Origin: Chionoecetes opilio | Lineage: Eukaryota > Arthropoda > Malacostraca > Decapoda > Majidae | Assembly: GCA_016584305.1 (NCBI GenBank) | Contig: JACEEZ010001137.1 | Location: forward strand, 76,964 to 140,963 | Reading direction: 5' to 3' | DNA length: 64,000 nucleotides | Shown: positions 1 through 12,180 of the stretch, in pieces | Layout: each line of letters begins with the position of its first letter | Numbering within the stretch: the first letter of the stretch is position 1 | Translations under genes and position numbers: made by a program | The notes under the pieces: model-generated | Databases searched by the model: none | Seen by the model: the letters and a program-made list of their open reading frames with translations, nothing else | What the model was told of the DNA's origin: nothing

Positions 1-191
1 CCACCATCACCTCACTGTCACAATCACCAACATCACCTCACTGTCACCATCACCACCACCATCACCTCACTGTCACCATCACCACCATCACCTCACTGTC
101 ACCATCACCACCATCACCTCACTGTCACCATCACCACCATCATCTCACTGTCACCATAACCACCATCACCACACTGTCACCATCACCAACA
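1..191. repeat. 26-bp minisatellite
   Basis: The unit CCTCACTGTCACCATCACCA plus CCATCA repeats about seven times with point variation; successive CCTCACTGTC occurrences at 65 and 91 give a 26-bp period. It is cut by the window edge, so the array may be longer. Nothing suggests it is coding. Confidence 0.9.
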
Positions 192-340
192 ATATTATTA
201 TTAAGACCACACGAAAAATGGGGACAAAAATTTGATGAATAAATCAATTCAACAAATATAAACAACACGAAAATAAAAGAATCATGCTCCACTAAAAGAC
301 AACTGGAGTCACGCCGGGCGGGCGGGTCCACTGTAGCGCC

Positions 341-445
341 CGGTGTCGTGTGAGCAAGTGTCTGCTTACGAGGTGCAGTCCGTTTACTAACAAAGGCGTG
401 TTGATCAACAAACTAACTAAAGAAAACGGGAACTGCGCACGCTGT
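341..445 (+). repeat. Dispersed palindromic-repeat arm, copy 1
   Basis: This stretch, starting CGGTGTCGTGTGAGCAAGTG and passing through TTGATCAACAA and AAAACGGGAA, recurs as the left arm of the palindrome at 20592-20800 and, in a diverged form, at 33941-34031. No transposase lies beside it. It is probably one end of a non-autonomous inverted-repeat transposon; its other end here is not resolved. The 92-codon frame that starts at 350 has no other support. Confidence 0.75.
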
Positions 446-1312
446 GAGGGGAATATATACTATAGGTGTTTTCTGCGGGGGAGCAAGAGAAATTTCGCTA
501 GCAAGCGGTCACTTTTCTCTTGCTGTATCCCGGCAGAAAATGCTCGCCGTCGCTTGCTCCATGAGATGGCGACGCGGCGGCTGAGATGTAAGCAAAACAA
601 AGATCAAATGACTATTTTGACCCTCTAAATATTTTCACACTGGAACGTATCCTATACCGTCATAGTCAGAAAAGTGTGCAGATTCAGGAAGTGTGCTTAT
701 AAATTTAATGTGATCAAAAGTAGCCGAGCAATGAGGTGATGAAGCCAAACAAGTGGGAAAAAATGTTTATGCACTGTTTTACTTAACTCTTGTTTTCGTA
801 TACTTGCACTTACATCAGTTATAAATCTATACTAATGCGATGCAAAATTTCCACAGGAAGCCGATAGTCTTCTCAGTGTTTCTTAATATCCAATGGTATT
901 GTCAGCAAATCGGGTTAGAGTGACGTGTGTGAAGTTGTTGATTTTCGATCAAGTCACACATTCCAGTCTTTAACTGCAGCTGTTCTGTTGTTAGCAATAT
1001 TCGAATGCATATTAAGCAATATATACAGCTGTGACGATTATATTATCCTTAATTACACGCCGCAACCTCCCTTATTTGATTCAAACTTTTATGATAAGAC
1101 TGGAAATTATCCACTAAAACCGCTCTCTAATCGGGAGAATGGTATGGTGGGATACGCCTCCCCGGTCAAAAAAGGAGTTGAGTAAAAATTCCACGTATGT
1201 ATATATTATTATAGAATTAGTTATAAATTAAGATGCATTAAATATAGTAATATAATTCTGGTGGTATTCCCTAGTACCACAATTAATCAAAGGATTAACA
1301 TAATATAAGAAT
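446..1312. other. No recognisable gene
   Basis: AT-rich sequence between the dispersed repeat and the BEL/Pao LTR. An 86-codon frame at 925-1185 has no recognisable domain, no supporting neighbour and ordinary length for chance. I see no RNA gene or repeat structure beyond short inverted runs near 470-570. Confidence 0.5.
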
Positions 1313-1827
1313 TGTGAGGAAAATATTGGAACTTCCACGTGTAGGAGTAAACATTATTGGAACGTACACATGTATAGCTCCAGCCGTCTTGATAAGGCTT
1401 TTCGGTCAAGACAGCATTTCACGCATTAGTCCTACACGATTAAGGTGTAGTACACTCTTGATTATACACTTAAGGTGTAGTCACGCTCATCATATTACTA
1501 TGAGTGAGCCAGCATAACCGATCAATCGGTTAAACCAAGGACGAAGTGGTAAAAACACCACAACAGTACGTGCCGCGCCAGGAACTGTGGAAAGCTACCC
1601 TCGGCCTACCAACATCGCCGCCATTACGTGCACCTATCACAATTACCAGCGCCGTACAGCGACTACCACCACTTCCTCAAATAATAATCAAGCCTTCAAA
1701 TCATCAACCCATCTACCACTGCTGAGTATAACTTTGTTAGCGTCTAAATAGGGTATCATTGCAGTCTAGGTAGTTCTTGGATTAATAGCAAGAAGAGTTC
1801 ACATCAATTATTACTATAATTTCAACA
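1313..1827 (+). repeat. Putative 5' LTR of BEL/Pao element
   Basis: The segment begins TGTGAGGAAAATATTGG and ends TTTCAACA, giving the usual TG...CA termini. It lies directly before a primer-binding-site-like sequence and a BEL/Pao gag. The matching 3' LTR is not present because the element is truncated, so the left boundary rests only on the terminal dinucleotide and spacing. Confidence 0.6.
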
Positions 1828-1830
1828 GTT

Positions 1831-1848
1831 TGGTGCCCCGAGTGAGGA
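1831..1848 (+). promoter_or_regulatory. BEL/Pao primer-binding site
   Basis: TGGTGCCCCGAGTGAGGA starts with the TGG that pairs with a tRNA 3' CCA and lies 3 bases after the inferred LTR end. This is the expected position and composition for minus-strand DNA priming in a BEL/Pao element. The particular tRNA was not identified. Confidence 0.65.
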
Positions 1849-2404
1849 TTATCTTTGGGAATGTACAAGGTGGCCGTTGTGGGGCACAGTTTATGCCCTC
1901 AGCGACTGGCGGTGGAAGGTGTGGAACTCAGGCTCTTTCGGGCACCCGGCGGTCGTGCAGATCTATTTGACACAGACGCACATCTTAATGAAGTACTTTA
2001 GTGGCCTCATGACCTCACAGTTCTCTTTCTGGGGGGTAACGATATATAGCCACCAGTTTCCCCCGGCCCTTTTGGTAAACAACCTTGACTTGGCCGCCGT
2101 ACTCGGCCGCATTACTCGGCCGCCGTACTCGCCCGCCGTACTCGCCCGCCGTGTCACAGACAGCCACGGCACACAGGCCGCATTGGTAAGCTACCATCCG
2201 CCAACAACTATGTTTTCGAGGTTAGTTGTATTAAATAAGGTGGTGGATGGTTATAGGCCTAGCTTCGCGCCTTGGTAGGCCGAGTCAGCTGTACATCCAC
2301 CCTTAGATTAAAATCATTAAATTAGGGAACCCTAACTCGTAAACTTGTATCCAACTTTTGTTTTTTCTCTTTTTAATCATTTCATCTAAACTTCAATTAA
2401 AATC

Positions 2405-4114
2405 ATGGCGGAAGGGACTAAAGCATTAGCGGCTAAATTAGGATGGCTTACACGCATATATAAAAAGTGTGAGGAAGCAGCTGAGACTATCCCTATTGAC
2501 TATAATAGTTTAAATACAGGTCTGCGAATGTTAAAAACTAAATGGGATAATTATGAAGAGGCTTACTTTCAATTATTAGAAGCTGGGGATAAAAAAATAA
2601 TTAATTATGAGACCATGTATGATCAAGAATGTACAAAATACATGGAAACGGTATTCAAATATGAGAACTTAGTGCGTGATCAGAAACCCACAGCCAAAGC
2701 CTCTTTACCCCAACTTAAATTACCAGATTTGTCATTGCCCCATTTTGAAGGGGAAAATTGGTATTCTTTCTAGGATAAATTCAAATTGATTGATGATAGG
2801 ACTGATATAACATAGGTGCATAAATTAACCTATTTGTTAGGTCAGTTGAGAGGTTCTGCATATCTGCTGGTAAAAGAATTAACAGTAGAAAATGCCAATT
2901 ATAATGTGGCACTCAAGATTCTTAGAGATAATTATGAAGATAAAGATCAGATAATAAAGAATCTTTTCTGCAAGTTCATGGATCTACTGAGCCCTTCTCA
3001 CAATCACAGAGAATTGGAAGAGTTCAGAATAACTTTAAATTGCACACTAAGAGCCATTGAAGCTCATAAACCCTTGACAGAGTCAGACTGGATGGTCAGT
3101 ATCATGATATGGAGAAAACTACCAACCAGGATGCGAGACCGCTTAAATCAAAAGTACAATAGTAATTACTTCACGGTCAAGCAAATAGAGGAAGGATTAT
3201 TACAAGAGTGCAAACATTTGCAAGGTATTGAGCAGGAACCTCCCCACAGGGAGATTGAGATAACTAGACCTAAAGGTAATCAGCGATATCAGCCCTCTTT
3301 AGAGTTTAAAGAGCCCTCATTGGTGGGTAGTTATCCCGCTCCTACTAAAGTTACGACGGGAAGAAAACCGGTAGATAAGTTTCAAACTAGACCAGCCGGT
3401 AAACCACCACTAAGACCTACTCAAAGAACAGGTGCCATTCCTAAATATAGGGTTATTACCAGTGAAGTCAGAAAAAAATGTGCTTTCTGCGAGGAAGAAC
3501 ATCCACCCTCCACTTGTAATATATACCCAGATTATTCCACTAGGCTCAAAAGGTTCATGGATCTGGGAAACTGCCTAACCTACCTTAGTGGTAAACATGC
3601 AATACAAGCCTGTCCTATTAGGCTGGGTACTTGTAAGAAGTGTAGAAAATCCATTCATCACATAGCCTTATGTCCTAATGGTGATGTGAAAACAGACCCT
3701 TCGGCCGTTAAAATGGCAGTAACTAATATGAGTACTTCATCCGCTGTCCCTACGGAAGAATTGAAGGTGAGCCACAATGGTAATTCAGCCATTGTGAAAA
3801 CAATGTTTTACAGTGGTGCACAAAGATCATTTATTAGTAAAGAGATTGTTGATCTATTACAACTACCTATAATTAGCAAAGTGAACTTAGCCATTTGGGG
3901 CTTTCTGGCCAACAAAGAAGCTCAAAGTTTTGACATTGTTCGACCACTAGTCCAATTAGGAAATTATAAATGTAGGGTAGCTGCTGTAGTTAATAACATC
4001 GGTATAGATTTAACTGTAAAAGGACTAAAATCTACAGCTGAAATGTTGAAAGAGAAAGGTGTTAGACTAGTTAGAAATACCTTTGAGTATATGCTGATGG
4101 CCCATACCAATTAA
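2405..4114 (+). pseudogene. BEL/Pao gag and aspartic protease, decayed
   Basis: An ATG at 2405 opens a gag-like frame (MAEGTKALAAKLGW...) that hits in-frame stops near 2771 and 2813 and then continues as 432 codons. The continuation resembles the BEL/Pao gag family (DUF1759-like), followed by a cysteine/histidine-rich segment (CAFCEEEHPPSTC, then CKKCRKSIHHIALC) like the BEL zinc finger. A DUF1758-type aspartic protease follows, recognisable as SGAQRSFIS. The residue before SGA is Tyr, where the family has the catalytic Asp, so the protease is probably dead. The stops and this change indicate an old copy. The reading frame then ends near 4114, before RT. Confidence 0.88.
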
Positions 4115-4176
4115 TAATAGGCGCTGATTATTTTGGGCGATACCTAAGTTAGGTCATCCAAAAACATAACATTTCT

Positions 4177-4873
4177 ATGTTCACCAGTGCTGGTGGTGAA
4201 GTAATAATGGGATCTATCCCACAAATCACTCAGCAGCCTGAACAAGAGGAATGCATTCCTAGTCATGCACAACCCCTCTTGGTTGCTAGAATTGGAACTT
4301 CATTAGTACCCACTCAAATCAACGAGTTATTGGAAGAAGGGGATATCCCCGTGCATACATTATGGGATCTAGAAACTATCGGTATCATACCTGAACAGTT
4401 ACCTAAAGAGGAAGAACTAATACAAATTTATAACCTGGCTAATAAAGAGTGCAGAAAGGCCAGCCTCCCCTTACAGAGTTGGAATACTAATTCTCCAAGG
4501 CTAGAAGGGACAATCAGGAAGGATTTCCTTAATTATACGCCACCAGAGGTCCAATCAGTGTTAGGATTATGGTGGAATGTAAAAACTGATGAACTAAGAT
4601 TAAAGTGTCCAGATTTTTCTGATGTAGTCCTAACATAGAGAACACTCTTAAGTCAGGTCAGCCAAGTATTTGATCCCTTGGGCATGTGAGCCCAATAACT
4701 ATAAGGGGTAAATGTCTAATACAAAAGGCCTGGGGAGAACACCTCGATTGGGATGCCCCCCTTGATTGGAAATATACAACAGAATGGGAGACTATAAAAT
4801 CTGAGTTCAATAAGATAAATGAAGTTCACATAAGTAGGAGAATAAATACTGATGGGCGACAACCCCAACAATA
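4177..4873 (+). pseudogene. BEL/Pao RT and A17-region remnant
   Basis: Frames at 4177-4638 and 4686-4873 keep the region before RT (HTLWDLETIGI) and then jump to the end of the Pao RT region (VLGLWWNVKTDEL, LLSQVSQVFDPLG). The catalytic RT core with its YxDD box is missing, so a deletion removed most of the domain. Several stops interrupt the rest. The frame runs into the DNA transposon at 4874 and resumes after it at 7016, which shows that the transposon inserted into this already coding segment. Confidence 0.85.
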
Positions 4874-5202
4874 GGGTGGAGTGAAAATGTTCAGATTTTA
4901 TTTTCTTCTTTGGGTAGTTATAAAAACTTGCTAAGGGGTCTAAACAACATGTTCACATGCAATAGAAAAATTACAAAAATTTTGTTTGGCTAGCACATTC
5001 AGCTTGAAAATCACGCCGATTTTTTTTTTTTTTTTTTTTTTTTTTCGAGGCAGAATGGCGTTTTGCTGTATCTAAATGTGCTTAGAATGCAATACCATTA
5101 TTTGTATTGTACAATTTTAACAAGTAACTGCTTGAGCTTACACAAACAAACAAAGAACACTAATATGGGAACATAGTTCACTTAATTTCTTTTCATAGTT
5201 TT

Positions 5203-6391
5203 TCAAATTTTATGTTGAATTTTGGTTTCAAATTTGGGCATTTTAGCCTGCGACTCCAACCGGACCCGTATAAACCCATCGCGGCTTTCCTTCCCAGAGA
5301 CCGCCGCCGAAGCTTCCGTAACAAGCTTGATATGTCTCTCGACTGCTTGCGTGTGACAGGGGTAGCGTGAAAAGCCGACGATTGGCGTGACATCCTCGTG
5401 GATGAAGCGTAGAAGAGTTTCGTCATCAATCTTCATGGTCACCGGTGGTTCCGTGATTGGTTCCTTGCGCCAGTCAATCATAGAAGTGTAGTCCTCGGCT
5501 TCAAAGTTCAGAGTTGGCACCTTAAAGACCCTGACCGTGACCGGTTCCGCTTCTTTTCTTGCTTTTATGATGCGACGTACACCGAGTTCGCGTATATGGG
5601 GTCGAGCGTCGGTTATCATACGGAGAAGAAGATTCTCGGGGTGTCCGAAATAACCATTTCTTTGTATAACGGGGTCGACGACACGATGAAGATCTTTCTT
5701 CATGTAGCGAGATTTGTTGATCGTTTCAAACACGTGCCTTCCTCCATCTTTGCACGAGGGTTTCATCTTTATCGCAAACCACATGGGTGCATAAACTCTG
5801 ACAATGAAGAGAACAAGCTCTTTGAGTTGATCTGAGGGGTTCGCTGTAGACACATACAGACGTAGAATGCGATTGCCTGTAGTTAACCATCTCGAATGAT
5901 TCATTAGACCGGGATTTCGTAGAGAAAGGTCAACAGGACACACACCGACTGATATGGCGTTACACATGTCGTGAAGGTACTTCTGATCTGTTGATAAATC
6001 ATCAGGGAGTGTCGAGGGCATTTCACACTGAATGTGTGAAAATAACACTAGCGGTAAAGCTTCACAGGTTGGTAGTTGTTTACCGATCGGTCCTGAGAAG
6101 CCTTTTGGTCCTGTGGTCTTCCCGTCGAGATGAGCGAAGAGATGCCTCGATGGAAGCTCATTCGCGTGAAGTTGGCAGATGAACCAATTAACTGGTCGCT
6201 TTAGAGACAGTTCAAACAATCGAACGATGCCGCCTTTTACTCCAGTGTTGACTACTGTGCCGTCGCATCCCAGAGCCATTATTTATGTTTTATTTACACC
6301 TCTCTCGTCTAAATATGTTATCAGTTCAACTGTTACAACTTTGCTAGAGCCGCCGGTTGGAGTTATGTGTCCAAAATAAGACGACCCCGGT
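5203..6391 (-). pseudogene. T1 transposase, central and C-terminal part
   Basis: A 358-codon frame starts at 6279, but the protein clearly extends upstream to about 6391 (PGSSYFGHITPTGGSSK, LITYLDERGVNKT) with one TAA stop just before MALGCDGTVVN. Readable blocks are CDGT, LHANELPSRHLF, GFSGPIGK, NHSRWLTTGN, VYAPMWF and CHTQAVERHIK, ending in a basic tail. These match a family of uncharacterised transposon proteins that I recognise by pattern but cannot assign to a named superfamily; an RNase-H-like fold is an inference. One stop, a frame change and the loss of the section before GSSYFGH mean this copy is not functional. Confidence 0.75.
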
Positions 6392-6709
6392 TCAGATATG
6401 ATTACTATATGTTCTTCGCTCGTGACCCGCAAAATATTTGTGATGATATGTTTTCAGCATATCCTGTATGCGCCTGTGGCTGAGCCGTGGAAGTGATTTC
6501 TCCCATATCATAACAACATCCACTATAATAATTTCAGCGATGTCGTGCTGCGAAGGTTCTTTGTTGGATTGTTCTTTTAGGGTGCGCTTGATCAGGTTAT
6601 ACAACTTCATTACGTCTCTGTATGTTGGTAGCCGGTTCTTCGGGAGCGCACTTGGTGCTCCAAACAAGGTGCATGATACGCTTTCTCTTGTCTTGACAGG
6701 AGTAGTCAT
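6392..6709 (-). pseudogene. T1 transposase, N-terminal fragment
   Basis: The 105-codon frame contains NRLPTYRDVMKLY, then a helical region with VMIWEKS and a conserved-looking TYHHKY near its end. I recognise this as the N-terminal segment of a widespread arthropod and cnidarian protein family usually annotated as uncharacterised. The frame stops at 6392, and the next recognisable part of the protein follows in another frame, so a middle section is missing. The start Met at 6709 is plausible because the preceding bases are low-complexity TIR-side sequence. Confidence 0.7.
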
Positions 6710-7015
6710 TGTGTGCCTGAAAAAAAAGCATTAAATTAAGGTAGGTAGGTAGGTAGGTAGGTAGGTAGGTAGGTAGATATGTACATTTTTTGGCGCGACG
6801 ACTAAAATTGTGGACCTTTTTCGCCGATTTTTACGTCATTTTTTCTGATAAATAGGCGTGATTTTCAAGCTGAATGTGCTAGCCAAAAAAAAAAAAAAAA
6901 AATTTTATTTAACGCATCTGTTTATAATAAACAGTTAGCAAGTTTTTATGCTACCCGAAAAAAAAAAAATATATCATAATTAAAATTGCCACTTCCACTC
7001 CACCCTACCCAACAA

Positions 7016-7070
7016 CTACACATATTTTGTGATGCTTCAAAAAGTGCATACGGTGCAGTTGTACCATAGT
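7016..7070 (+). pseudogene. BEL/Pao fragment resuming after T1
   Basis: The reading LHIFCDASKSAYGAVV continues the BEL/Pao protein broken at 4873 and corresponds to the region after RT that contains the DAS...AYGAV motif. It ends at a stop and recognisable similarity is then lost, so the element is truncated here. The fragment is short but its frame and position match the upstream part. Confidence 0.8.
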
Positions 7071-7543
7071 TCTTTGTACACCTTTTACCGTTTGTAGTTC
7101 TGTATGTTCTTGGTGCCGTGAACTCACTCAGGACTTTGTATAATTGCTGTTCAATAGTCCCTTCGATCACTATTTTTATACTGTTGGGGCAGGAATACAC
7201 TCAACTCCAGTTCTGGTATATTATTCACAGTTAGACTAGCGTACACAAGGACGTACAATGTGCAAAGACACGAAATATATGACTGGCCTGGGCTAGGGTC
7301 AACTCTTCACTCACTTCCCAGCCGTCCGGTGGATACAAATATAGCTTTTGGTCAACCCCTACTATAGGGAAAAATGCGAGAGGCTTATAGACACTAGGGA
7401 AAATATCAGAGACACATTTGGCGTGTCGCTGTAGTTCAAAGGGATTTAAGCTTAAGGTGCTAAGAGAGAGAGAGAGAGGGTAATTGGAGACATATGCGAA
7501 AACAAAAAAAACAAAAAAAATATGAAGGAACTTGCAAAAGGCG
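7071..7543. other. Unassigned, possible Gypsy-1 3' LTR remnant
   Basis: No coding signal is visible. The stretch lies just downstream of the minus-strand Gypsy-1 integrase, where a 3' LTR is expected, and TGTTGGGGCAGGAATACACT near 7182 could be the LTR edge as seen on the plus strand. No partner LTR exists in the window to confirm it. A short (GA)n run lies at 7464-7479. Confidence 0.3.
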
Positions 7544-8521
7544 TTAGTGGCGAGTCCGAGAGTGAGTGTGATAAGGATGGGGGGGAGGGCTAGGGAAAAT
7601 TTGATGAATGGGGCGGGGAGTAGGAGATGGACGGGGAAGAGGGGAGGAGGATTGGGGTTGAGGGCCAGGGAGGGTACCTGACATCATCCGAAGATGGGTC
7701 ATATGCACTGTGCTGTCATCATGGGTCTCCACATCCCGAATGGTGCATTTGTTGCCCGCTTTTGCAATGATGCGGAAAGGGCCGAGGTGCTTTGGAGCAA
7801 GTTTGTTGTCCCGCGTGAAATTGATAAGAAAAACAATGTTGCCAATCTTGAATTTGGGCGGGCGAGCTGACTTATGTTGGCGTGCAATAGCCTGATAGGT
7901 TGAGGAACGCAAGTGAGCTCGGAGGGTTTGGTGAACACGTTGAAATGACGTAATTTGTACCTTAGCAAAATTTTCAGGGACATAGAGAGGTTGAGGTTTA
8001 ACGAGCAACATATCATAAAGAAGGCGTTTATTCACCCCGAAAAAAATGAAGTGAGGGGTCTCGTTGAGACTCTCATTGTAAGATGAATTAATGGAAGCAG
8101 CAACATGAGAGAGCCATTCGTCCCACGTTTGAGAAAAAACATTAGTGACATGACGTAACGCCTCTAAAATCTTACGATTCGCCCCTTCAGTAAGACCGTT
8201 AGACGCTGGGCGATGGGCAACAATGAATGTCTGACGAATGTTGAAAGCTGCACATAACTCAGCAAGGAGTTCATTTCGAAATTCACCGCCGTTGTCTGAA
8301 AGTATGACTTTAGGTGTTGTGAAAGGAATGATTACATGATCAACAAGTGCTCGAGTCACCGAGACTGCTGACTTGTCACGGAGGGGAGCTAAATTGACGT
8401 ACCGAGAAAAATGATCGACACAAGCAAATAAATACTGATAGCCAGACGTAGCTCGAGGAAGCTTGAGGAGATCAACACCTACTGTATCCCAAGGACGTTC
8501 CGGAATTGGATATTCAAGCAT
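7544..8521 (-). pseudogene. Gypsy-1 integrase core and C-terminal tail
   Basis: The 325-codon frame begins inside the integrase. The catalytic triad is visible as the Asp in VGVDLLK, the Asp in LSDNGGEF and, exactly 35 residues later, the Glu in GLTEGANRK, the D-D35-E arrangement of retroviral-type integrases. After the core come FKIGNIVFL and LGPFRII, typical of the Gypsy integrase C-terminal region, and a proline-rich end. It overlaps the upstream pol frame by about 40 bases because of a one-base frameshift, so pol is broken here, although each half is well preserved. Confidence 0.9.
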
Positions 8522-9948
8522 TGGTACAGGGAAAGATTAATGACTTTGTGACGCGCGCAGGAAAGACACTTTGAAACATGTTGAGTGACGTCGCGTCTTA
8601 CTGTCGGCCACCAGTACCGCGATAACACTGAACGTATCGTGCGATCAACACCTGGATGAGCGGCTTGTACCGAGTCATAACTGATAAGTAGTACCTGAGA
8701 AACCAAGGAATCAGGTATGACAAGTGGACACATCTCTACGGGCGAGGTTGGCGGGGGGGCTCGGCGGGTGAGAAGGCCATGTTCTAGGCAAAATTGTGAA
8801 GCAGGAATAGGTAACCGAGGGAGAGACGACGTGTCGTCCTCTTCGAGAGAAATAATGACCTGTTCCCACAGCAGGTCATCACGTTGCGCATTCATGAGGA
8901 CGTCTTCCGTTATCTCCGATTGCGGCTGAGCCGTAACCAGCGAGGCTGCAACCGTAACAGATCGGGAGAGGGCGTCCGCAACGACATTGAGTTTACCAGG
9001 AACATACTCGATGGATGGACGATAATCCTCTAGAATTACCATCCAGCGTGCAAGACGACCGGTGAGATTACGACCTTTAAATAAGTCTTTGATAGCCTGA
9101 TGATCTGTGTAGACAGTAATGGGATATCCATAAATGAGGTCGCGGAAGTGACGTAAAGCCCAAATAATAGCAAGTGTTTCAAGATCAGTAACCGAATAGC
9201 GTGACTCAGCGCTACTGAGACGACGACTAGCGTATGCAACTGGGCGATTCTTCCCTCTGTCGTCTGCTTGCATGAGAGCAGCGCCAACACCAGATCCTGA
9301 TGCATCCGTTGCAATGATGAATGGCTTGTCGAAATCAGGAAAAGCTAGAACCGGCGCCGTGGTGAGAGTCGTTTTGAGAGTATTAAATGCATGTTCCTGA
9401 TAATCACCCCAAACGAACGCAGCGTCTTTCCGAAGCAAACGTAGCAATGGGGAAGAGAGCCGTGCGTATTGAGGCACAAACTGGCGGTAGAAACCTGATA
9501 GACCCAGAAATGACTTGAGTTCCGTAACAGAGGTGGGGCGAGGGAAATTTTTGACCGCCGCGGTCTTGTCATCTGACGTATGTAGACCATTCGCGTCAAC
9601 AACATGACCGAGGAATGAGAGACGCTTCCTGAGAAAATGACACTTTGTAAGCTTGACTTTTAACCCGGCATGAGAGAGACGCTCAAAAACATCAATGAGT
9701 CTGTCGAAGTGAGTCTCCATATCGCGTGACACTACCACTACGTCATCCAGATAAGCAAAGACACCGTTACCGAGGAGATCACGAAAAACTTCGTTAGTGA
9801 GAAGTTGAAAACAGATAGGCGAATTTTTCAGACCCATAGGCAAGCGTAGGTACTGAAAGTGACCCGCGGACGTGCTGAACGCAGTGAGAGGACGCGATTC
9901 GGGGGCCAAGGGCACTTGCCAGAATCCGGACATAAGATCAAGAGAAGT
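8479..9948 (-). pseudogene. Gypsy-1 RT (C-terminal part), RNase H, integrase zinc finger
   Basis: The frame reads from SLDLMSGFWQVPL through the RT active site FAYLDDVVVV to the thumb/connection (FLGLSGFYRQFV), RNase H (ATDASGSGVGAAL, DLETLAIIWALRHF, YTDHQAI, ADALSRS) and an HHCC integrase finger (HPGVDRTI ... CLSCARHK). Coding similarity extends upstream of the first Met at 9933 to about 9948, where LINE-D begins. The N-terminal part of the same RT lies at 12575 and beyond. The frame shifts near 8520 into the integrase core. The domains are intact enough to suggest a fairly recent element apart from the insertion and frameshift. Confidence 0.92.
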
Positions 9949-10301
9949 AAATACACTTTAACACTTTAACACTTTAACACTTTATTATGTTTGCCATTTT
10001 ACAATATTTTATAATGATTATAACAGGATATAGGGTTGCAAACAGCCCTCTACAAGCAAAATCTTTTTGGGCAAAGGTGTGGAGAGAGAGGGAAAACACA
10101 CAGAAAAAATAATAAATAAACACAAGGTATATAAATACTATCCAAATACTGACATCAACAGGCGATAATAGTTAGCAAGTTACTTAGACTAATTTACAGG
10201 ATAATATACACTAGTAATAAATAATATTAAACAGTTGCTGTGAAGAATTACACAAAAAATAAGTACACGAATAATAATAACAATAATAATAGTACACAGA
10301 G

Positions 10302-11820
10302 CTAGTATAATGATAATAAATGTTTCTTGAATGTATGTTTAAAAGTGCTTAAGCTAGGTGAATGTTTGATATGTACAGGGATATCATTCCATAACTTGGG
10401 ACCTTGGTACATTAGGGAATATTTGTATAGGGTTAGTCTATGACTAGGTATGGACAGGGAGCGTTGGTTGCGGGTTTGGTAATTGTGAAGTAGTTGATCA
10501 TTATTGTAGTTAGACGCTGATTGTTTGTACATAAAGGATGCAATATTTAATTTTGATAAATCATTTAGATTAAAAATATTTAAGGATTTAAATAATGGAG
10601 GAGTGTGCTCGCAGTAGTCACTGTTGGTTATTATTCTGATGACTTTTTTATGGAGTAAATTTAGATGGTTTAAATGACAGGGATAAGTGGTGGACCAAAT
10701 GAGATTACAATAATTGAGATGGGGATAAATGTAAGCATAATACATGCATTTAAGAACTTCCACTGGGGCGAAGGGTTTGACTTTGAGAAGGAGTGGAATT
10801 AATCTAGATAATTTTAAACAGAGGTTGGACAGATGATGTTTAAAAGTTAAGTTTTTGTCAAAGATTAATCCAAGGAACTTTATCTTGTATACTTGAGTAA
10901 TGTCGTCATTTCTAATTTTTAGATTTGGTAATGGTTGGTATCTGGTAGTGGTATTTGTAGATAACATGAAATATGTCTTGGCTGTATTTATAGTTAGGCG
11001 GTTAGCCAAACACCACTCCGAGAATTTAGCTAGCTCTCCATTTGCTCTATTGATTAGTTCTGTGGGTTTGTCACCAATTAAGTAAAGCGTAGAATCATCG
11101 GCAAATAATATGGTATTTAGTGTCTCAGATAGGTTACATATGTCATTGATGTATAATAGAAACAGAATAGGTCCCAGTATACTGCCTTGAGGTACTCCTA
11201 GATGCACTGATTTGGTGGGGGAAGAGAAATTGTTGAAGACTGTATATTGGGTCCTATTACTTAGGTATGAGTTGAACCAGTCATGAATACAGCCACAAAT
11301 TCCATAGTGATACATTTTGTCCAGTAAAATATTGGGTTGAACAGTGTCAAATGCTTTTCGAAAATCAATAAAGATTGAAATGATAGATTTGTTGTTATTT
11401 AGTGCTGTGTATAGGGCAGATGTGTAGGTATTGATGGCATCAAAGGTATTAAAACCAGGTTCTAAATCCAAATTGCTTATCATTTAGTATGTTCATTTTA
11501 CTTAAGAATATCAATAGGTGCTTTTTCATTAATAATTCAAACATTTTTGAGAACACAGGTAGGATAGAAATAGGTCGATAGTTGGACAAATCAGTTTTGT
11601 TTCCAGATTTATGGATTGGAATTACTTTAGTCAGCTTGAATTTGTTGGGAAAAACACCAGTCCTAATAGATTGGTTAAACAGTATTGTAAAGGGTTTGGC
11701 AAATATTTCTTTGTTTTCTTTTATTATTTCTACTGATACGTCATCGATGTGCCCTTTCTTACTTTTTAGGGAAGTGATTACTTGAGTGATGTCATTGTTA
11801 GTTGCTATGGGTATTACCAA
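10302..11820 (-). pseudogene. LINE-D reverse transcriptase
   Basis: Two overlapping frames, 11449-11820 and 10302-11483, together cover RT blocks: TKVIPIHKSG and LSNYRPISIL in the first, then FIDFRKAFDTV, GVPQGSILGP and the active site LFADDSTLY in the second. The C-terminus has the HNYQTRNQ and GPKLWNDIP pattern of CR1/L2-type LINEs. A one-base frameshift separates the frames near QFGFR. Upstream (11821-12180) the linker is still readable, with at least one stop. Confidence 0.9.
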
Positions 11821-12180
11821 AGAATTAGAGTAGTTTCCTCGGAGATAAGAATTGTGAGATGTGTGTGTGGGAGGCAGATAATTTGCAAGCTTTGTGGCTA
11901 TTTGTGAGAAATACTTATTGAATGCACATGGAATATCGTGTGAGTTATGAATTATTTGGTTATTGATATTTATGGAGTTGGTTGTTGTTTTGGGATTTGT
12001 TTTGGTATTTCCTAGTTCATTATTGTTTCCCAGATCTTCTTAGTATTTAGTCTGAAACTTGCGAATCTTTGTAAGTAATAGTTTGCTTTGACTTAGGTTA
12101 GTAAGATAGTTTCGGTATTTTTTGTATACATCGAAATTTATCATTCCTAGCTTATATGATTTGTACAAGGTGAATTTGTG

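Larger units (their letters stand above)
4875..7006 (-). mobile_element. DNA transposon T1 with long TIRs, 8-bp TSD
   Basis: The ends read AGGGTGGAGTG and CACTCCACCCT. Similarity between the two ends reaches inward for about 140 bases, including GCTAGCACATTCAGCTTGAA and its complement near 6865-6884. The flanking host sequence CCCAACAA is present at 4866-4873 and again at 7008-7015, a perfect 8-bp duplication. The BEL/Pao protein resumes in frame context after the second copy. The interior encodes two minus-strand transposase-like fragments and a (GGTA)n run at 6739-6776. An 8-bp duplication is compatible with hAT, P, Merlin or KDZ-type elements; the superfamily is not settled from sequence alone. 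Confidence 0.92.

Noticed and set aside
925..1185. 86-codon frame with a hydrophobic start
   Set aside because: No recognisable domain, no splice or promoter context and a length expected by chance in AT-rich DNA.
1877..2278. 133-codon frame between the BEL/Pao PBS and gag
   Set aside because: It lies in the untranslated leader, is overlapped by frames on the other strand and includes a local repeat of CTCGGCCGCC/CTCGCCCGCC words; no BEL/Pao ORF is expected here.
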